Part shown: positions 25,764-36,764 of the stretch, one piece after another
Layout of the letters: each line of letters starts with the position of its first letter
Position numbering within the stretch: the stretch's first letter is position 1
Source of the DNA: Umbilicaria muhlenbergii
Lineage: Eukaryota > Ascomycota > Lecanoromycetes > Umbilicariales > Umbilicariaceae
Assembly (NCBI GenBank): GCA_000611775.1
Contig: KK106981.1
Span: forward strand, 1,066,162-1,130,161
Length of the DNA stretch: 64,000 bases
Direction: 5' to 3'
The notes under the pieces: model-generated
What the model saw: only the letters and a program-made list of their open reading frames with translations
The model's database searches: none
What the model was told of the DNA's origin: nothing
Translations under genes and position numbers: made by a program

Positions 25764-26196
25764 TGTTACACCTCTCACTAAATGATACCTGAATGATATG
25801 CATAGCAGGTGTACATGTGGTACTGCTCATGATGTTCAAAGCATGAGCACCTCAAGCACTCAATCACTCATGATGCTCAGAGCATGAGCACCTTGAGCAC
25901 TCAATCACTCATGATGCTCAGGGCATGAGCACCCTGAGCAGTAAGATTACACACATAGAACAATACAGTCACACATGAGTCTTTTAAAGTATTATATAAT
26001 CACAGGTAGATTCATAGTTAAGAGCTCATGCTCAACTCATGTATCAAATGTAATCTCATAAGTTTACTGCCTTCTAGCTTATCTCAGTCTACATGTGATC
26101 AGTAATTCATTGAATCAAGCGCTGTGATTAGATGAATGTTGATATAATTCATTGAATGATTGTTTTATCTCTGTCATTATGACATCACCTGTTATA
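25764..26196 (+). repeat. Right LTR of copy E
   Basis: Same length and same three-unit hairpin repeat as the left LTR. The right neighbour AATCT matches the base run before the left LTR, which fixes both outer ends. Confidence 0.9.
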
Positions 26197-29100
26197 AATC
26201 TGTTGAGACTGAAGAGGAGAGGGTGATGTATCTTCAGTCTTCTTTTTATTCTTTTCTGTTTTCAGGAGATTTAACAGCAGTGCTGCAATTTATGAATAAT
26301 CTTTTATAAACCTTCAGAAGAAGTTGATGAAGCTTAAAAAGACCTGCAATTCATGAATGTTCTCTGAGGGTAGTCATTCTTCAACAGCGTGAATCCTTTC
26401 TGAACTCATATGTATGCCTTCAGTATTGATCTTAAACCTCAGGAAGTTTACTTTCATTGCATTAAAAAAGCATTTGCTGATCTTAAGATGAAGATCATGA
26501 CATCATAATGCAGTTAATACTTGTTGTACATGCTCCTCATGTTTGAATTCATCTTTGCTGAAGATCAGGATATCATCTAGATAAATCATGCAGATTATAT
26601 CAAGAAACTCATTAAGAGCCTTATCAATGAAGACCTGAAACATAGCAGGAGCATTTGTGAGACTGAAAGACATGACAAGATATTTAAACAGACTGAATCA
26701 TGTTTGAAATGCTGTTTTTCACTCATCTTCACCCTTGATTCATATTCAATTATATGCATTCTTGCAGTTCAGCTTAGTGAACTTCTTAACTCCTTGAAGA
26801 AAATTCAACATATCTGATATGAGTGATAGAGGATAACAGTTCTTAATGATAATGTCATTTAATCACTTATAATCAATGAACAGTCACAGGCTTTCATCTG
26901 ATTTAGGCATGAACATGACAGGTGAAGCTGCAGATGATATTAATTTGCAGATTATGCCTGCTTTCATAACATCATCTAAATATACCTTCAGTACATTGAG
27001 CTCAGCTGAGGACATTGAGTATAACTTTTTAAATGAAGGTTGATGCCCTGATTTCAAGTCAATGACATGATCATGTGAACCTCTCTCAGGCAGAGACTGC
27101 TTCTCAGTCACCTGAAATATGTCTGTGTACTCATGATATTCAGGTGATAGTGTGTCATACACATCTTTACCTCTGTCATACTGTAATGAGTTCATCTGAA
27201 GGGTATATTTTTTCATATCAGTCACTAGGTCCGCCGGCCCTATAAAGCAGTCAGTAATGATGAGGTTGTTCATACATAGAACATTCTTCAACACCTTCTT
27301 TTCATCAGCAGTGAATATACAGCATGCAGTAATATGTTTTAACTTTCTTCATAAGAATTTACCTGTATCATAGTAGTGATTTGAGTTTGCATGAACTAGA
27401 AATGATAACCTGAGGACAAAAGGAGCTAATGTGTTGTCTTATGTGACAAAGAAATGATTGCTATAGCAGTAAGGTTGACTGTCAGTGTCATATGCTGTAA
27501 TCATCAGTATGACAGACTCTGATAGCTCAATCACATTACCTCATGCATTGCCTTGAGCCTCATAGGATTCAGTTGATAAGAACAGCTTATTGACAACATC
27601 TCATGTGATTGTATTACCCTGACTGCCATTGTCAATAATATATGAATATTGTGAAGATTTGCTCATCATATCACTCATTGTCATTATGTGCAGTTCCACC
27701 TCTAGTTGCCCTGATATCAGACGTGAGATATCATCAATAATCAGTAATGAAGCAAACTGAAGGTGATCTGTGAGTCATTTATTCACATTGACTGCAGTGA
27801 AGAAGACTGTAGATCATTCAATCATAAAATCATTTGTTCAGTGACTGATGACTTCACATTTAATGCAGAGACCTGCTGACTTTCATGCATTCACTTCATT
27901 TCTTGAGATGAAGTCTCCTTGTCAGCATGAGGAGGTTGTGAATGTTCATGTCATCATTGTAGTTGCTCCCTCAGTGATTAATATATGATTGAGATTCTGA
28001 CTCTGATTGCAGTCACTTTCATGATAAAAACCTCATGAGTTGTTTCCTCTTCTGTGGCTGAATTGAGTGAATTGAGTGCAGATTGTTTATTGTTCAGTGA
28101 GAGATTCTTTTCTGTTGTAGTATGACATCTGTGTCATACTTTTGTCATTATTGTCAGTTTTGCTTTGATGATCCTTTTTGATGTCTGAGCAGCTTCAGAA
28201 CAGTTCATGATTAATGATGATATCAAGATGTGCTGAAATTTCCTGCACTGACTGTCTTATAACCTGCATCAGATCTCAACATCATAGTTCAGTCAGAACA
28301 TGATGAAGAAGTCTTGATCATCAGCAGTCTTGAATGAGCATCTCACTGATCTCTTTGTGTGAAGTTGAAAGAAAGCAGTAGAGTTCTGATAATCTGTCAT
28401 ATCAGAAGGTGATTGTATCATGACTGCAAAGTTCAACTGCATTAAAGGTGATGATATTTCATTCATTCATGTCTTCATCAGGGGATAAGTTCTTCTTTAA
28501 AATCTTTAAAAAGTTGTTGTAGATGATTTAAGTGTGATCATGCTGCTCTTTTTGCTTCTGTCAGTCACTCATGACTGTTTTCTCAAGGTAGGTGCCTGCT
28601 CAGATGATGAAATCTCATTCAGTAGAAAATTGCTCTGGCATCAGCTCCTGATTTTAATTGATTTCATTCAAGTATTTCTGAAGTTTTCATCTCATGACTT
28701 TGACGCCTCCTGCATAGAGATGAGGCTCTCATGACTTTATAAGATGTTGAAAAGGGGGAGGTGTGATGTCTGTCATAACTCAACATCATAATTCATGTGA
28801 TGAACCTGCGTCATTTTCTGAGTTTATTGTAATTAAAGAATCTTCTTGCAGATGTTGATTAAACTTCTGAAGCTCTCTTTTATTGTCCTCAAACTTAATT
28901 TCTTGTCATATGTGTTGTAGCTGTAGTCACTGATGCTTGATGACCTCCTGATTATGAGCAATGACTGCCTCAAGATCTTCAATGATGTCATTGAAGTTGC
29001 TTGCAGTGATATGTTCATCATCATTAATGATGTCAGAAGTAGGAATATCAATGACTGATAATGTAAACCTGCTAATTGAAGGGCCTGCCTCAGCTTGATT

Positions 29101-29201
29101 GTTGACTGTTTCACTGACCTGATGAGATTGAAGCGTTGATGCCATCATGTCTTATTTGCTTTCAACATGACCGTTCGCCTGAAGGTACTGAGCGATCAGT
29201 A

Positions 29202-29495
29202 TGTAAGGGGCTGAGTGTATGACAGAGCGTCATAGTGGTGTTTGAACAGGGTGTCATAAGCAATATAGTCATGATGAGGTCAATGCAATGGTTATACATC
29301 TTCTATTCAGTGGCAAAACTGATCACTGAGGAAGCAGGTTTCCGAACCTCCTTGTGAAGAGTTTTCACTTGATGCCAAGGCGCTACTCACTGAGTCATCA
29401 TATAAGTGAGCTATAGTGACGTACTGTTGTACTGTCATACTGTCATACTGTTGTACTGTTGTACTGTTGTACTACTATATATGATGGCCCTGACA
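29202..29495 (-). repeat. LTR of copy G
   Basis: Reverse-strand LTR that starts TGTCAGGG at 29,495 and ends CTTACA at 29,202, followed within about 55 bases by the gag start. The part near 29,400-29,475 is a run of TACTGTTGTAC/TACTGTCATAC units, in which original CpG sites appear as TG or CA. Confidence 0.75.
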
Positions 29496-29630
29496 TCTTC
29501 CTTCATGTGCAGAGTTTTCACTTAATGCTCAAGTGCTACTCACTGAGTCATCATATAAGTGAGTTATAATGACATACTGTCATACTGTTGTACTGTCATA
29601 TTGTCATACCACTATATGGTGGCCCTGACA
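29496..29630 (-). repeat. Partial LTR next to copy G
   Basis: A second TGTCAGGG start at 29,630, reading on the minus strand for only about 135 bases before it meets the complete LTR of copy G. It corresponds to the first half of the same LTR. Copy G may have inserted into, or recombined with, an older LTR of its own family. Confidence 0.65.
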
Positions 29631-29641
29631 TTATTTCATTT

Positions 29642-30372
29642 AAGAATCCTTACGCTGCACCATAGGTTGGGTTTTTTTTGGGTTGGGTCACACTGGGTTG
29701 GGTTTTTTTGGGTTTAGGTTGGGTTTTTCACTGGGTAACCCAGTTCAAGTTCACGTATATGACTCATCCAAACAGCTTTCAAAGCAGCTTGCAAAACGGC
29801 TTCCAAAATGGCTTTCAAAACAGCCTCAACGACGGCCTTGAAAAACGGCCTTGAAAAACAGCTTCTAAAACGGCTTCGACGACGGCCTTGAACAACGGCT
29901 TTCAAAACGGCTTTCAAAACGGCCTCGAAAAACGGCCTCGAAAAACGGCCTCGAGAAACGGCTTCCAAAATGGCTTCCAAAACGGCCTCAACGACGGCCT
30001 TGAAAAACGGCTTCCAAAGCGACTTCCAAAACGGCTTCCAAAATGGCTTCGACGACAGCCTCGAAAAACGGCTACCAAAGCGACTTCCAAAACGGCTTCC
30101 AAAATGGCTTTGATGACAGCCTCAAAAAATGGCCTTGAAAATGACTTGAGAAGGCGCCTTTTGAACTGACTTTTTTGACTACCATAAAGACTACCATAAC
30201 TATTTGTATGTACTGGGTTAACCCAGAATTTTCTGGGTTTGTGTTAAATGGGTTGGGTTTTTTCTGGGTTGGGTTTTGACATGTATAACCCACCCCAAAA
30301 CCCAACCCAAACCCAACCCATACCCAAACCCACTGGGTAAAACCCAACCCATGGTGCAGCGTAAGAATTCTT
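29642..30372. mobile_element. Short non-autonomous DNA transposon, hAT-like by its ends
   Basis: A 0.73 kb element with inverted ends of about 34 bases that differ at two positions: AAGAATCCTTACGCTGCACC at the left, and its near complement at the right. Next to each end are many GGGTTGGGTTTT or AACCCAACCC repeats, a pattern familiar from hAT elements of fungi and plants. The middle (about 29,767-30,175) is a minisatellite. No transposase is encoded. No convincing 8-base target duplication was found. Unlike its surroundings it is rich in intact CpG (ACGGC), so it may have arrived after most of the local decay. Confidence 0.65.
29767..30175. repeat. Minisatellite of about 12-base units
   Basis: Tandem units of the type AAAACGGCTTCC, with variants GGCCTCGAAA and GGCTTCGACGAC. 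About thirty imperfect units are present. The run stays open on both strands because of its repeat phase, so the reading frames seen there are not evidence of genes. Confidence 0.85.
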
Positions 30373-31560
30373 CACTTATGAAGTTCACTTCACTGATGAC
30401 AGAGAAAATAAGTGATGTTTTATTATTATTTTGTTGATTCTAAGTATGATCAAAGTATGTGACAGCATGAGATATAAATATATACAAATTATATAATTTT
30501 AACTATATAGAACTAATAACTAAAAAGTGAAAGAAAAGTGATATGAAGTTTTATTATGTGTGCTGTTAAATTACTTAAAAAGCGCTAACTCTGATATATT
30601 ATTATATTATGATACTAAACTCATTATAACAGAGGAGAAGTTTTTTTTTAATTAATTTTTTTCAAGTTTCTTACACACAGATCATTTTACTTTTAATTTA
30701 TAACTTTTTTAATTAAACACTTAATAAGTGCTTAATTTGTTTTTAAATAAATTTATAATTACTCATTATTCTTATGTTTTTATTGCAGTATCTTTAATAT
30801 ATTTATTTTACTTAATTAACTACTTATAATTTTATTGAATAATCACAATATTAAGTTATTTATATTATCAAGTTGAGGTTATTTTTACTTAATAGCTTTT
30901 AAAAGTTCTTTTTCTAAATAATATTTAATATTATTAATTTAATATTTTCCTTAGCTCTTATAATAACTGTTACTTTTAAAAAGTAAAAGCAGTCAGAATT
31001 GAGAACTACTAAGTAAATAAAGCAAATATATTAAAAATACTGTGATAAAAACATGAAAATAATAAGTAATTATAAATTTAACTAAGAGCAGATTAAGCAC
31101 TTAGTTGAAAGTTTAACAAGTACTATTAAATGCTTAATAAACATGTTAAATACTCAACAGATGCTCATTAAGTACTTAATAAAATATTTAAAATATTGAA
31201 AAGAAGAAGCTCAGAGTATGTGTAAATTTATAATTATTAAAATAATTAACTACTAAGAAATTTAAAGCTCTGTAAGTGAAGAAGAAACTATATACTTATT
31301 TATTAATGTCTTCACTTGATGAGATTTATGTACTTAACATCACTCAGCAGGTACTTAATAATTCTCATGCATATGAAATTGTGAAGCTTGCAAAACAAAA
31401 GTTTAAAGCTTGAAGACAGAGAGAAGAAGATTAAAAATTTAATTTTCTTCAAATGTCTTGCACACAAGTCACTTTAATCTTAACCTGCTCATGCTGATAA
31501 TTTATTACTCAGAGCATAACTTATGTTGAAGGCTCTACATATCAGATTTGAGGTCTACGT
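30373..31560. other. Very AT-rich gene-free tract
   Basis: Dominated by TTAAT, ACTTAATA and similar words, with no gypsy motif and no long reading frame. The dinucleotide flavour (TpA rich) differs from the TCA/TGA-rich gypsy copies. It grades into ordinary host sequence at about 31,500-31,560. Confidence 0.6.
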
Positions 31561-31732
31561 GTTCCATACAAGTTATTATGCTAGAGACGGGTGATGTGTT
31601 TGCATGAGAATTCATTTTCATTGTTGATCTAATAGAGCGAAAAGAGGTTCTGCAAAGCAAAGAACATTTCAAACTAAATAGCTTCTTCTTCATCTCTCTT
31701 TGGTTTTTTTCTCTGCGGTTTTCTTGATCCTT

Positions 31733-32278
31733 TCAGTCCTCTCTTGTGGAGATGGTTGGCGACCTCAGATCCTTCCAAATCCCTGAGTTGGTGCTTGAGG
31801 TGATGATCGGGGTGAGTGTGTGGCGCCTGCGGCGTTCAGCCAGTGTCGGAGACTGGACTCTGAGTTCTCCAACGATGACGTGAAAGCGTGGTGGTGGAGC
31901 GCGACGGGCGCGCTGGAGGTTCCGAGATTTGTACTCGGAAATGAGAAAACGCAGCTGACGGACGCACAGAAAAGAGAAGAGGGCTAGAAGGATGAGAAAA
32001 ACGAGCAGAATCTCCATCTCTGCGCGGCCCAGAACTCTGAGCTGAAGCCAGAGGTGGTTGAGAGAATCAAGGAGATTCGGGATTCCGAATGACGCTGGGA
32101 AAAGAAAGAAGAAGACGGGGAGAATGAGAACGAAAGTGAGAGCCCACTCACCGAGCTTGGATGGAGGGTGTGAGTTGGCAACACCCTGAGGCGTTGAAGA
32201 TGACGAGGAAACCATGCTTGATGGCTGAACCTGCTTCTTTGATGTTGTGATGGGTGACCAGATCTGCCGGAACCTCAC
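31733..32278 (-). CDS. Small membrane protein of unknown function, two predicted helices
   Basis: I do not recognise a family. The open frame gives 181 residues from the first ATG, or 160 from the ATG at 32,215, which is followed by a serine-rich run. Two hydrophobic segments are clear: one around residues 46-65 (FVLILPVFFFLFPASFGI) and one around residues 88-106 (MEILLVFLILLALFSFLC). A basic, arginine-rich tail follows, so it may sit in a membrane with a cytosolic tail. It is the first gene-like frame beside the AT-rich repeat block and has normal GC content. No intron is needed. It could be a chance frame, but the length and the paired helices argue for a real gene. Confidence 0.45.
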   Translation of the reverse strand: MRFRQIWSPITTSKKQVQPSSMVSSSSSTPQGVANSHPPSKLGEWALTFVLILPVFFFLFPASFGIPNLLDSLNHLWLQLRVLGRAEMEILLVFLILLALFSFLCVRQLRFLISEYKSRNLQRARRAPPPRFHVIVGELRVQSPTLAERRRRHTLTPIITSSTNSGIWKDLRSPTISTRED

Positions 32279-32967
32279 AGATGCTCACAAGTCTCTGCCG
32301 AAAGATGTGCCCAGCGAGTGAAGCGTTCTCTCAAGAGCTTTGGTGAGTTCGAAGTCTGCGATTCTGCGAAGTGGTGAAGCACGAAGGAAAAATCGAGGAA
32401 AACGGAAGGGTCGAGTCCTTAAATAGAGCACAGAGAACAGAAGGCAATTGAGCGTACAAAGGCTGAAAAACAATGCGCTTATTTCGTCAAAGAGAGCTGC
32501 GTAAACAGAGACAGTGATCAATTGCTCAGGCGCAAATAGTCCTTAGTGTTGTGTGAATCTAGCTCTAATAATTCCAACCCGTGACGTTGCGTGAGAACAA
32601 TGGCATTGTATTCTTTGCACAAAAAGATCTCATTGTTAGATTTCGCCAACCTATAAACAAAGAACAACTGTGAGCGTGACAACAAAGTTGAAATGTGTTC
32701 TGTCATCAAACGAACAAAGAGATGTGCATGCTGAGTTAGGGAAATTTGCAGCGCAGGCGCACGTCAGCGTGTTCAGCGCAGCGTTTTGTCAATACTTGGA
32801 GGTTGGAGAAGGCTTAAAAAGGGTGGACCAGATTGAAGAAATAGTACGACCAAGTGGAGCAGAGCAGAGGCAAGTACACATACACCCTGTCGACAAATCT
32901 ACACGGCGAAGTGCAAGTTCAGGTCATGGTCGAATTTGCCGTTGAGTATTCAATTACACCAAATGTT
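32279..32967. other. Intergenic region
   Basis: Normal-composition DNA between the small membrane protein and the broken amidohydrolase. It contains only short frames on both strands without family features. It should hold the promoter of the minus-strand gene on its left. Confidence 0.5.
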
Positions 32968-33990
32968 CTAGCGTAGATGAGAAAACAACATCATCCCGTT
33001 CTCAAAGTTTATCTTCCGTCTCAACCCGTCATCCATCTCATACCCATCCAGTTATTTTGTTATCTCGATCACACTCGGGACTGGCGTGTAAAGGAAATCG
33101 CTGCCGAAGAGAATGTGATCATGCGGCGCCCACTTGAGCAACAGTCCCATTATGTTCTTAGTACCGGACAGCGCAAGGTCAGAATAGAATGACTTTGCAT
33201 CTTCTTCAATCTCACTGTCTGGTATCCCGCCCTCGAACATATGTTAATACATAGCCCCGACCCGTGATACCAGAAAGGGCAACGTTCCTCCAGCGTGGGA
33301 CAGTATAATTTTATAGTTTGAGTACTTGCGCTTCGTGCCCGTAATGATCATATCGATCGCAGTTCGGGTAGTCTCGTGTGGGTAGTCAATCATCGGTTGC
33401 GGCATTGTGGCATCTACTAAATGGGTGTCGACGGAGGTCATTGGATGGATGAAAACCACAGCACCGCGACGATCTATTTCCTCCCAGACGGGCCGCAGTT
33501 GTGAATTACCCAAGTAGCAGTTGCCATCGCCGTACCTTGTGAATAGGGTAACTCTAACAGCTTTCAAGACGTCGAGGGAGTAGGTAATTTCTTCGATGAC
33601 GTCCTTGGTGTGCAAGAGCGAAGGTAAGGAGCTGAAAAATCCAAAGTGGTTGGGCTTTTCATCGCGCAGGCCTGCGGCATTCTCATTGACCTGCCGGGCT
33701 AGACGTTTCTGAGCTTCCGCGTTTGGTGAGATCATCACGCTAGGAGCTGTTAACGAGAGAATGGCTGTGGCGGTGCCAGTTTGGGCCATCAAGTCTACGC
33801 TCGCCGATGGACTCCAGTCAGGCGTTGGCCAACCGGATGGGTCAACATTTCCCTCGGAAAGAGCTGCAAATGAGTTCAGCAGGTCCCACATCAATGTCAA
33901 GTTTGAAGGCCATCATCTAGCGTACATACCACGAGCATAGACGTCGGGAACGAAATGATGATGGACATCAATCTTACCGGCGCGTGTCAT
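32968..33990 (-). pseudogene. Amidohydrolase-2 / ACMSD-type decarboxylase, broken by two stops
   Basis: This gene belongs to the metal-dependent amidohydrolase-2 family, which includes aminocarboxymuconate-semialdehyde decarboxylase, gamma-resorcylate decarboxylase and fungal 6-methylsalicylate decarboxylase. Exon 1 is 33,930-33,990 (20 codons plus one base) and carries the metal-binding DVHHHF motif. A 66-base GT-AG intron follows (33,864-33,929). Exon 2 continues to TAG at 32,968. Other family marks in order are VVFIHP, LSHAGGTLP and ILFGSDFLYTP (catalytic Asp). The joined exons make 319 codons, the usual family length, and stay in one frame to the end. Two in-frame TAA codons interrupt it, after GAMY (near 33,244) and after VIEITK (near 33,052). 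Both stand where CAA (Gln) would fit, so each is a single C-to-T change. The substrate cannot be told from sequence. Confidence 0.8.
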
Positions 33991-35079
33991 TTATAAGGCC
34001 GAGGAACCGGAGCTTCGAAGAATTGGAGCTTCGAGGAAGTGTGTTCTCGAAGTTATTCCGGCCTCCATGATGATCACGCAGCAGATCAATATATCGTTGA
34101 GCAATAATGACCACATTGGCCTTATATTTCAGAGAGAATCACGATTACACTGCTCCCCCAACACACCATCTTATTAATCGTATCTCGCATTGGATTCTGA
34201 ACGTGCATACAGATTTAGGCGGGGTAGACCCTGCAGCGGCAGCACACAGCAAGATAAACAATGAGCCGTACGAGTACCAACAAACATTGGGCGAGGAAGT
34301 AGGCGAGCCATCCAAATTAGAGATCATTTGACCACCAACGAAGAAATCCGGGGGATCTGCAGCAGTGAAAGACAGAAAAAGAAAACCAAACTGCACATGA
34401 TGATCGGTGGAGAGAGAAGTGTATCTAGTGCTCGACCACTGACTTCAAATTGAACATCGACGGGGGCCGTCCTGCTCGGAACACTCACGCTTATTTTGAA
34501 GCCAGCCAGCTGTGCGGGATACCCCTCATACACACCAATCCCGTTCCCAGTACCAGCCTCGGTGCCTTTCGTACGCCGTTACAAATGGCCGAAGGTACCT
34601 GACAGCAAAGGGGTGGAGCAAGGGTACACTTCTACGATACTTTACAATAGTAACAACGTCCAAGAGTATGAACTATGAACAGAAGGCGTGTCATTTTCCA
34701 GATTGCACGTCAACATAACCATCGTGCCATCATCTCGCAAAAATCATACTCGACCATATTACATCACAGTAAGCTTGTGCCGCCTCAAAACTCATCTGCA
34801 GAACAAGCTTCGAAGCTTAACAACGCCGTTTCCCAGATAGACTGACCTTAGCACCCAGACACCAGCTCATCAGAGCCTGGACGCTCTAAGCCTCCAGGCC
34901 CAGAGTCCTTTCCCCCGAAGTACCCCTCCGACACACTTTTCGCCCCGTCCACTACCTTACCCTCCTCCTCCCCCCAACGTCCAAGGTAGACCGACATTCT
35001 GCGAAGCCCCGCCAACATGCTTGGTAACAGCCTCAGTCTTTGATCCTCTACCCCCAGAGACCTTTTTCCTTTTCCCGCC
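33991..35079. other. Intergenic region between divergent genes
   Basis: About 1.1 kb between the amidohydrolase (minus) and the permease (plus). Short frames on the minus strand near 34,145-34,533 have hydrophobic stretches but no recognisable family and no good start. The last 200 bases before the permease are pyrimidine-rich, as is common for fungal promoters. Confidence 0.45.
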
Positions 35080-36764
35080 ATGGCCAAGTACGCAACAAAA
35101 GAAGCGGCGGGCGACGAGGCCCCCTCGCGCACGAGCATCCGGCCCGCCTCTCTCGACAGCGAGGACGAGCAACTGGCGGCCATGGGCTACAAGCCGGAGA
35201 TGAAGCGCGAATTCACCTGGTTCTCCATCATCTCCTTCGCCTTCAGCGTAACGGGCATCCTCGCCGGCGCAATGGCCACATTCTACACCCCCCTCGCAGC
35301 CGGCGGCCCCGTGTCGTTGATCTGGGCCTGGTTCTGGGGTTCGTTCGGATGCCTGTGTATTGGCTTGTCGGTGGCGGAACTGGTCTCGGCGTATCCAACC
35401 GATGGCGGGCTGTACTATACCATCAAGCATGTGGTGCCGCAGGGTTGGGTGCCGCTGATGGGCTGGATTGTGGGGTGGATGAATCTGCTGGGCCAGATAG
35501 CGTGCAGTGCGTCGGTGGACTTTGCGCTGGCGTCGCAGATCACGGCCACGGCGGCACTGGGGAGTGATTACGCGTACGATGCGCCTAATGCGCATACGGT
35601 GGCTGTTATGATGGGGTGTTTGCTTATACATGGGACGCTCAATTCGTTGCCGACCAAGTACCTTGCGCGGCTAAGCTCCATGTATACGATCGTCAATGGT
35701 AAGTGATCAATCGGGTCGATGGGGCATGCCTGAGCTGACGGGGACAGTCGGCGGCATCTTCGCTGCCATCATCGCCCTTCTAGTGACGTGCAAAGACAAG
35801 AACTCGGCCTCATTCGTCTTCACCCACTTCGAAAGCAGTTCCGGCTGGTCGAACAACGGCATCAGTTTCTGCATCGGTCTACTCGCTGTCGCCTGGACCA
35901 TGACCGATTACGAGTATGTCCGTCTCCCAGACTCCATACCCCATACTGACCCGCGACAGCGCCACCGCTCATATCACGGAAGAAACCGCCCACGCCAATG
36001 TCCGCGCCCCCATCGCCATCATCATCGCCGTAGTCCTGACCGCCGTGCTGGGCTGGGCTCTTCTCATCGTGCTGGTATTCTGCATGGGCACCGACATAGC
36101 CAGTCTGCTCGAAGCCCCCTCGGGTCTTCCCGTCGCGCTCATCTACCGGCGCAACCTTGGAAAAGGCGGCGCCCTCGCCATGATGGTCCTCACGATCCTC
36201 GTGCAAAACGCCACGTGCATGGTCTGCATGCAATCGTGCGCGCGGACCATCTTCGCCCTGTCGCGGGATGGCATGCTTCCCTTCTCTCGGGTGTGGAGTA
36301 CGGTGAACAAATGGAGCCGGACTCCGGTATATGCGGTGTGGCTGATCTGTTTCGTCGCGGCGCTGCTTGGCCTGCTGGATCTGGCCAGCTACTATGCGGC
36401 CGAGGCTATCTTCAGCGTCACGTCCATCGCGCTCGATTGGTCCTATGTGATCCCGGTGATCTGCAAGGTCATCTTCGCCGGCAAGATACCCTACCGGCCC
36501 GGTCCCATCCATTTCGGTCGCCTCTCCACGCCCATCAACATCGCCGCGTTTTGCTGGGTAGCCTTTGTGAGTGTGATTTTGTGTTTCCCGCAGAGTGTGC
36601 CTGTGGAGAAGCAGACGATGAACTACTCGTCCGTCGTCTTTGTCGGATGGCTCGTCTTGGCCAGCGGATACTGGTTCTATAGGCAAGCGCAAAGCCCACC
36701 GTACCAAGGACCCGGTGCCAAGGCAGGTTTGCTGAGAGTTGCCAGTCCGAGTCATTCTGACTGA
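35080..36764 (+). CDS. Amino-acid/GABA permease, APC superfamily
   Basis: A proton-coupled amino-acid transporter of the fungal GABA/choline permease type (Uga4-like), expected in the plasma membrane or vacuole. Three exons (35,080-35,698; 35,748-35,913; 35,960-36,764) are separated by introns of 49 and 46 bases. The joined frame gives 529 residues, the normal length. The N-terminus is hydrophilic to about residue 45. Family marks include SFAFSVTGILAG in helix 1, YPTDGGLYYTIKHVVP after helix 2, and AWTMTDYDATAHITEE, the last formed across intron 2. SRDGMLPFSRVW lies before the late helices. About 12 hydrophobic segments are visible. The frame is intact, and a CCCGCC ATGG context supports the start. 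Its divergent neighbour is a broken decarboxylase; no shared pathway is evident. The exact substrate (GABA, other amino acids or choline) is not readable from sequence. Confidence 0.88.

Larger units (their letters stand above)
19600..26196 (+). mobile_element. Ty3/gypsy chromovirus-type copy E, complete in outline
   Basis: A 6.6 kb element with two LTRs of exactly 433 bases (19,600-20,032 and 25,764-26,196), flanked by the target duplication AATCT (19,595-19,599 and 26,197-26,201). Parts in order: gag from about 20,074; CCHC zinc knuckle near 20,869-20,920; protease region about 21,700-22,100; reverse transcriptase about 22,500-23,050 (VIYLDN-like active-site region near 22,885); RNase H about 23,265-23,720; integrase about 23,930-24,800; and a chromodomain-like region about 25,060-25,190. 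A purine-rich tract (GAGGAGGAAGC) lies just before the right LTR. It is structurally whole but its coding parts are broken by many changes. It inserted into copy G, so it is the younger of the two. Confidence 0.93.
16403..29495 (-). mobile_element. Ty3/gypsy copy G, minus strand, split by two insertions
   Basis: One element read right to left in three pieces: 29,495-26,197 (LTR, gag, protease, start of reverse transcriptase), 19,599-18,850 (RNase H side) and 17,088-16,403 (repeat-coding stretch before integrase). Copy E (19,600-26,196) and a palindromic AT-rich insertion (17,089-18,845) separate the pieces, and the flanks on both sides of each insertion line up with an uninterrupted sister copy. 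The gag start lies near 29,148, and the protease/reverse transcriptase linker near 26,884-27,294 is open for 136 codons. The element ends abruptly before the integrase at 16,403. It is broken in many places and is older than E. Confidence 0.85.

Noticed and set aside
29714-30347. Long arginine- and asparagine-rich open frames on both strands
   Set aside because: They arise from the 12-base minisatellite and GGGTT repeats, whose unit length is a multiple of three, so frames stay open by chance.
29642-30372. GGGTTGGGTTTT runs as an internal telomere tract
   Set aside because: The unit is not the fungal TTAGGG repeat, and the runs occur as inverted subterminal repeats of a short element.
34107-34678. 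Several frames of 60-83 codons in the permease upstream region
   Set aside because: They overlap each other in different frames, and none carries a family motif.
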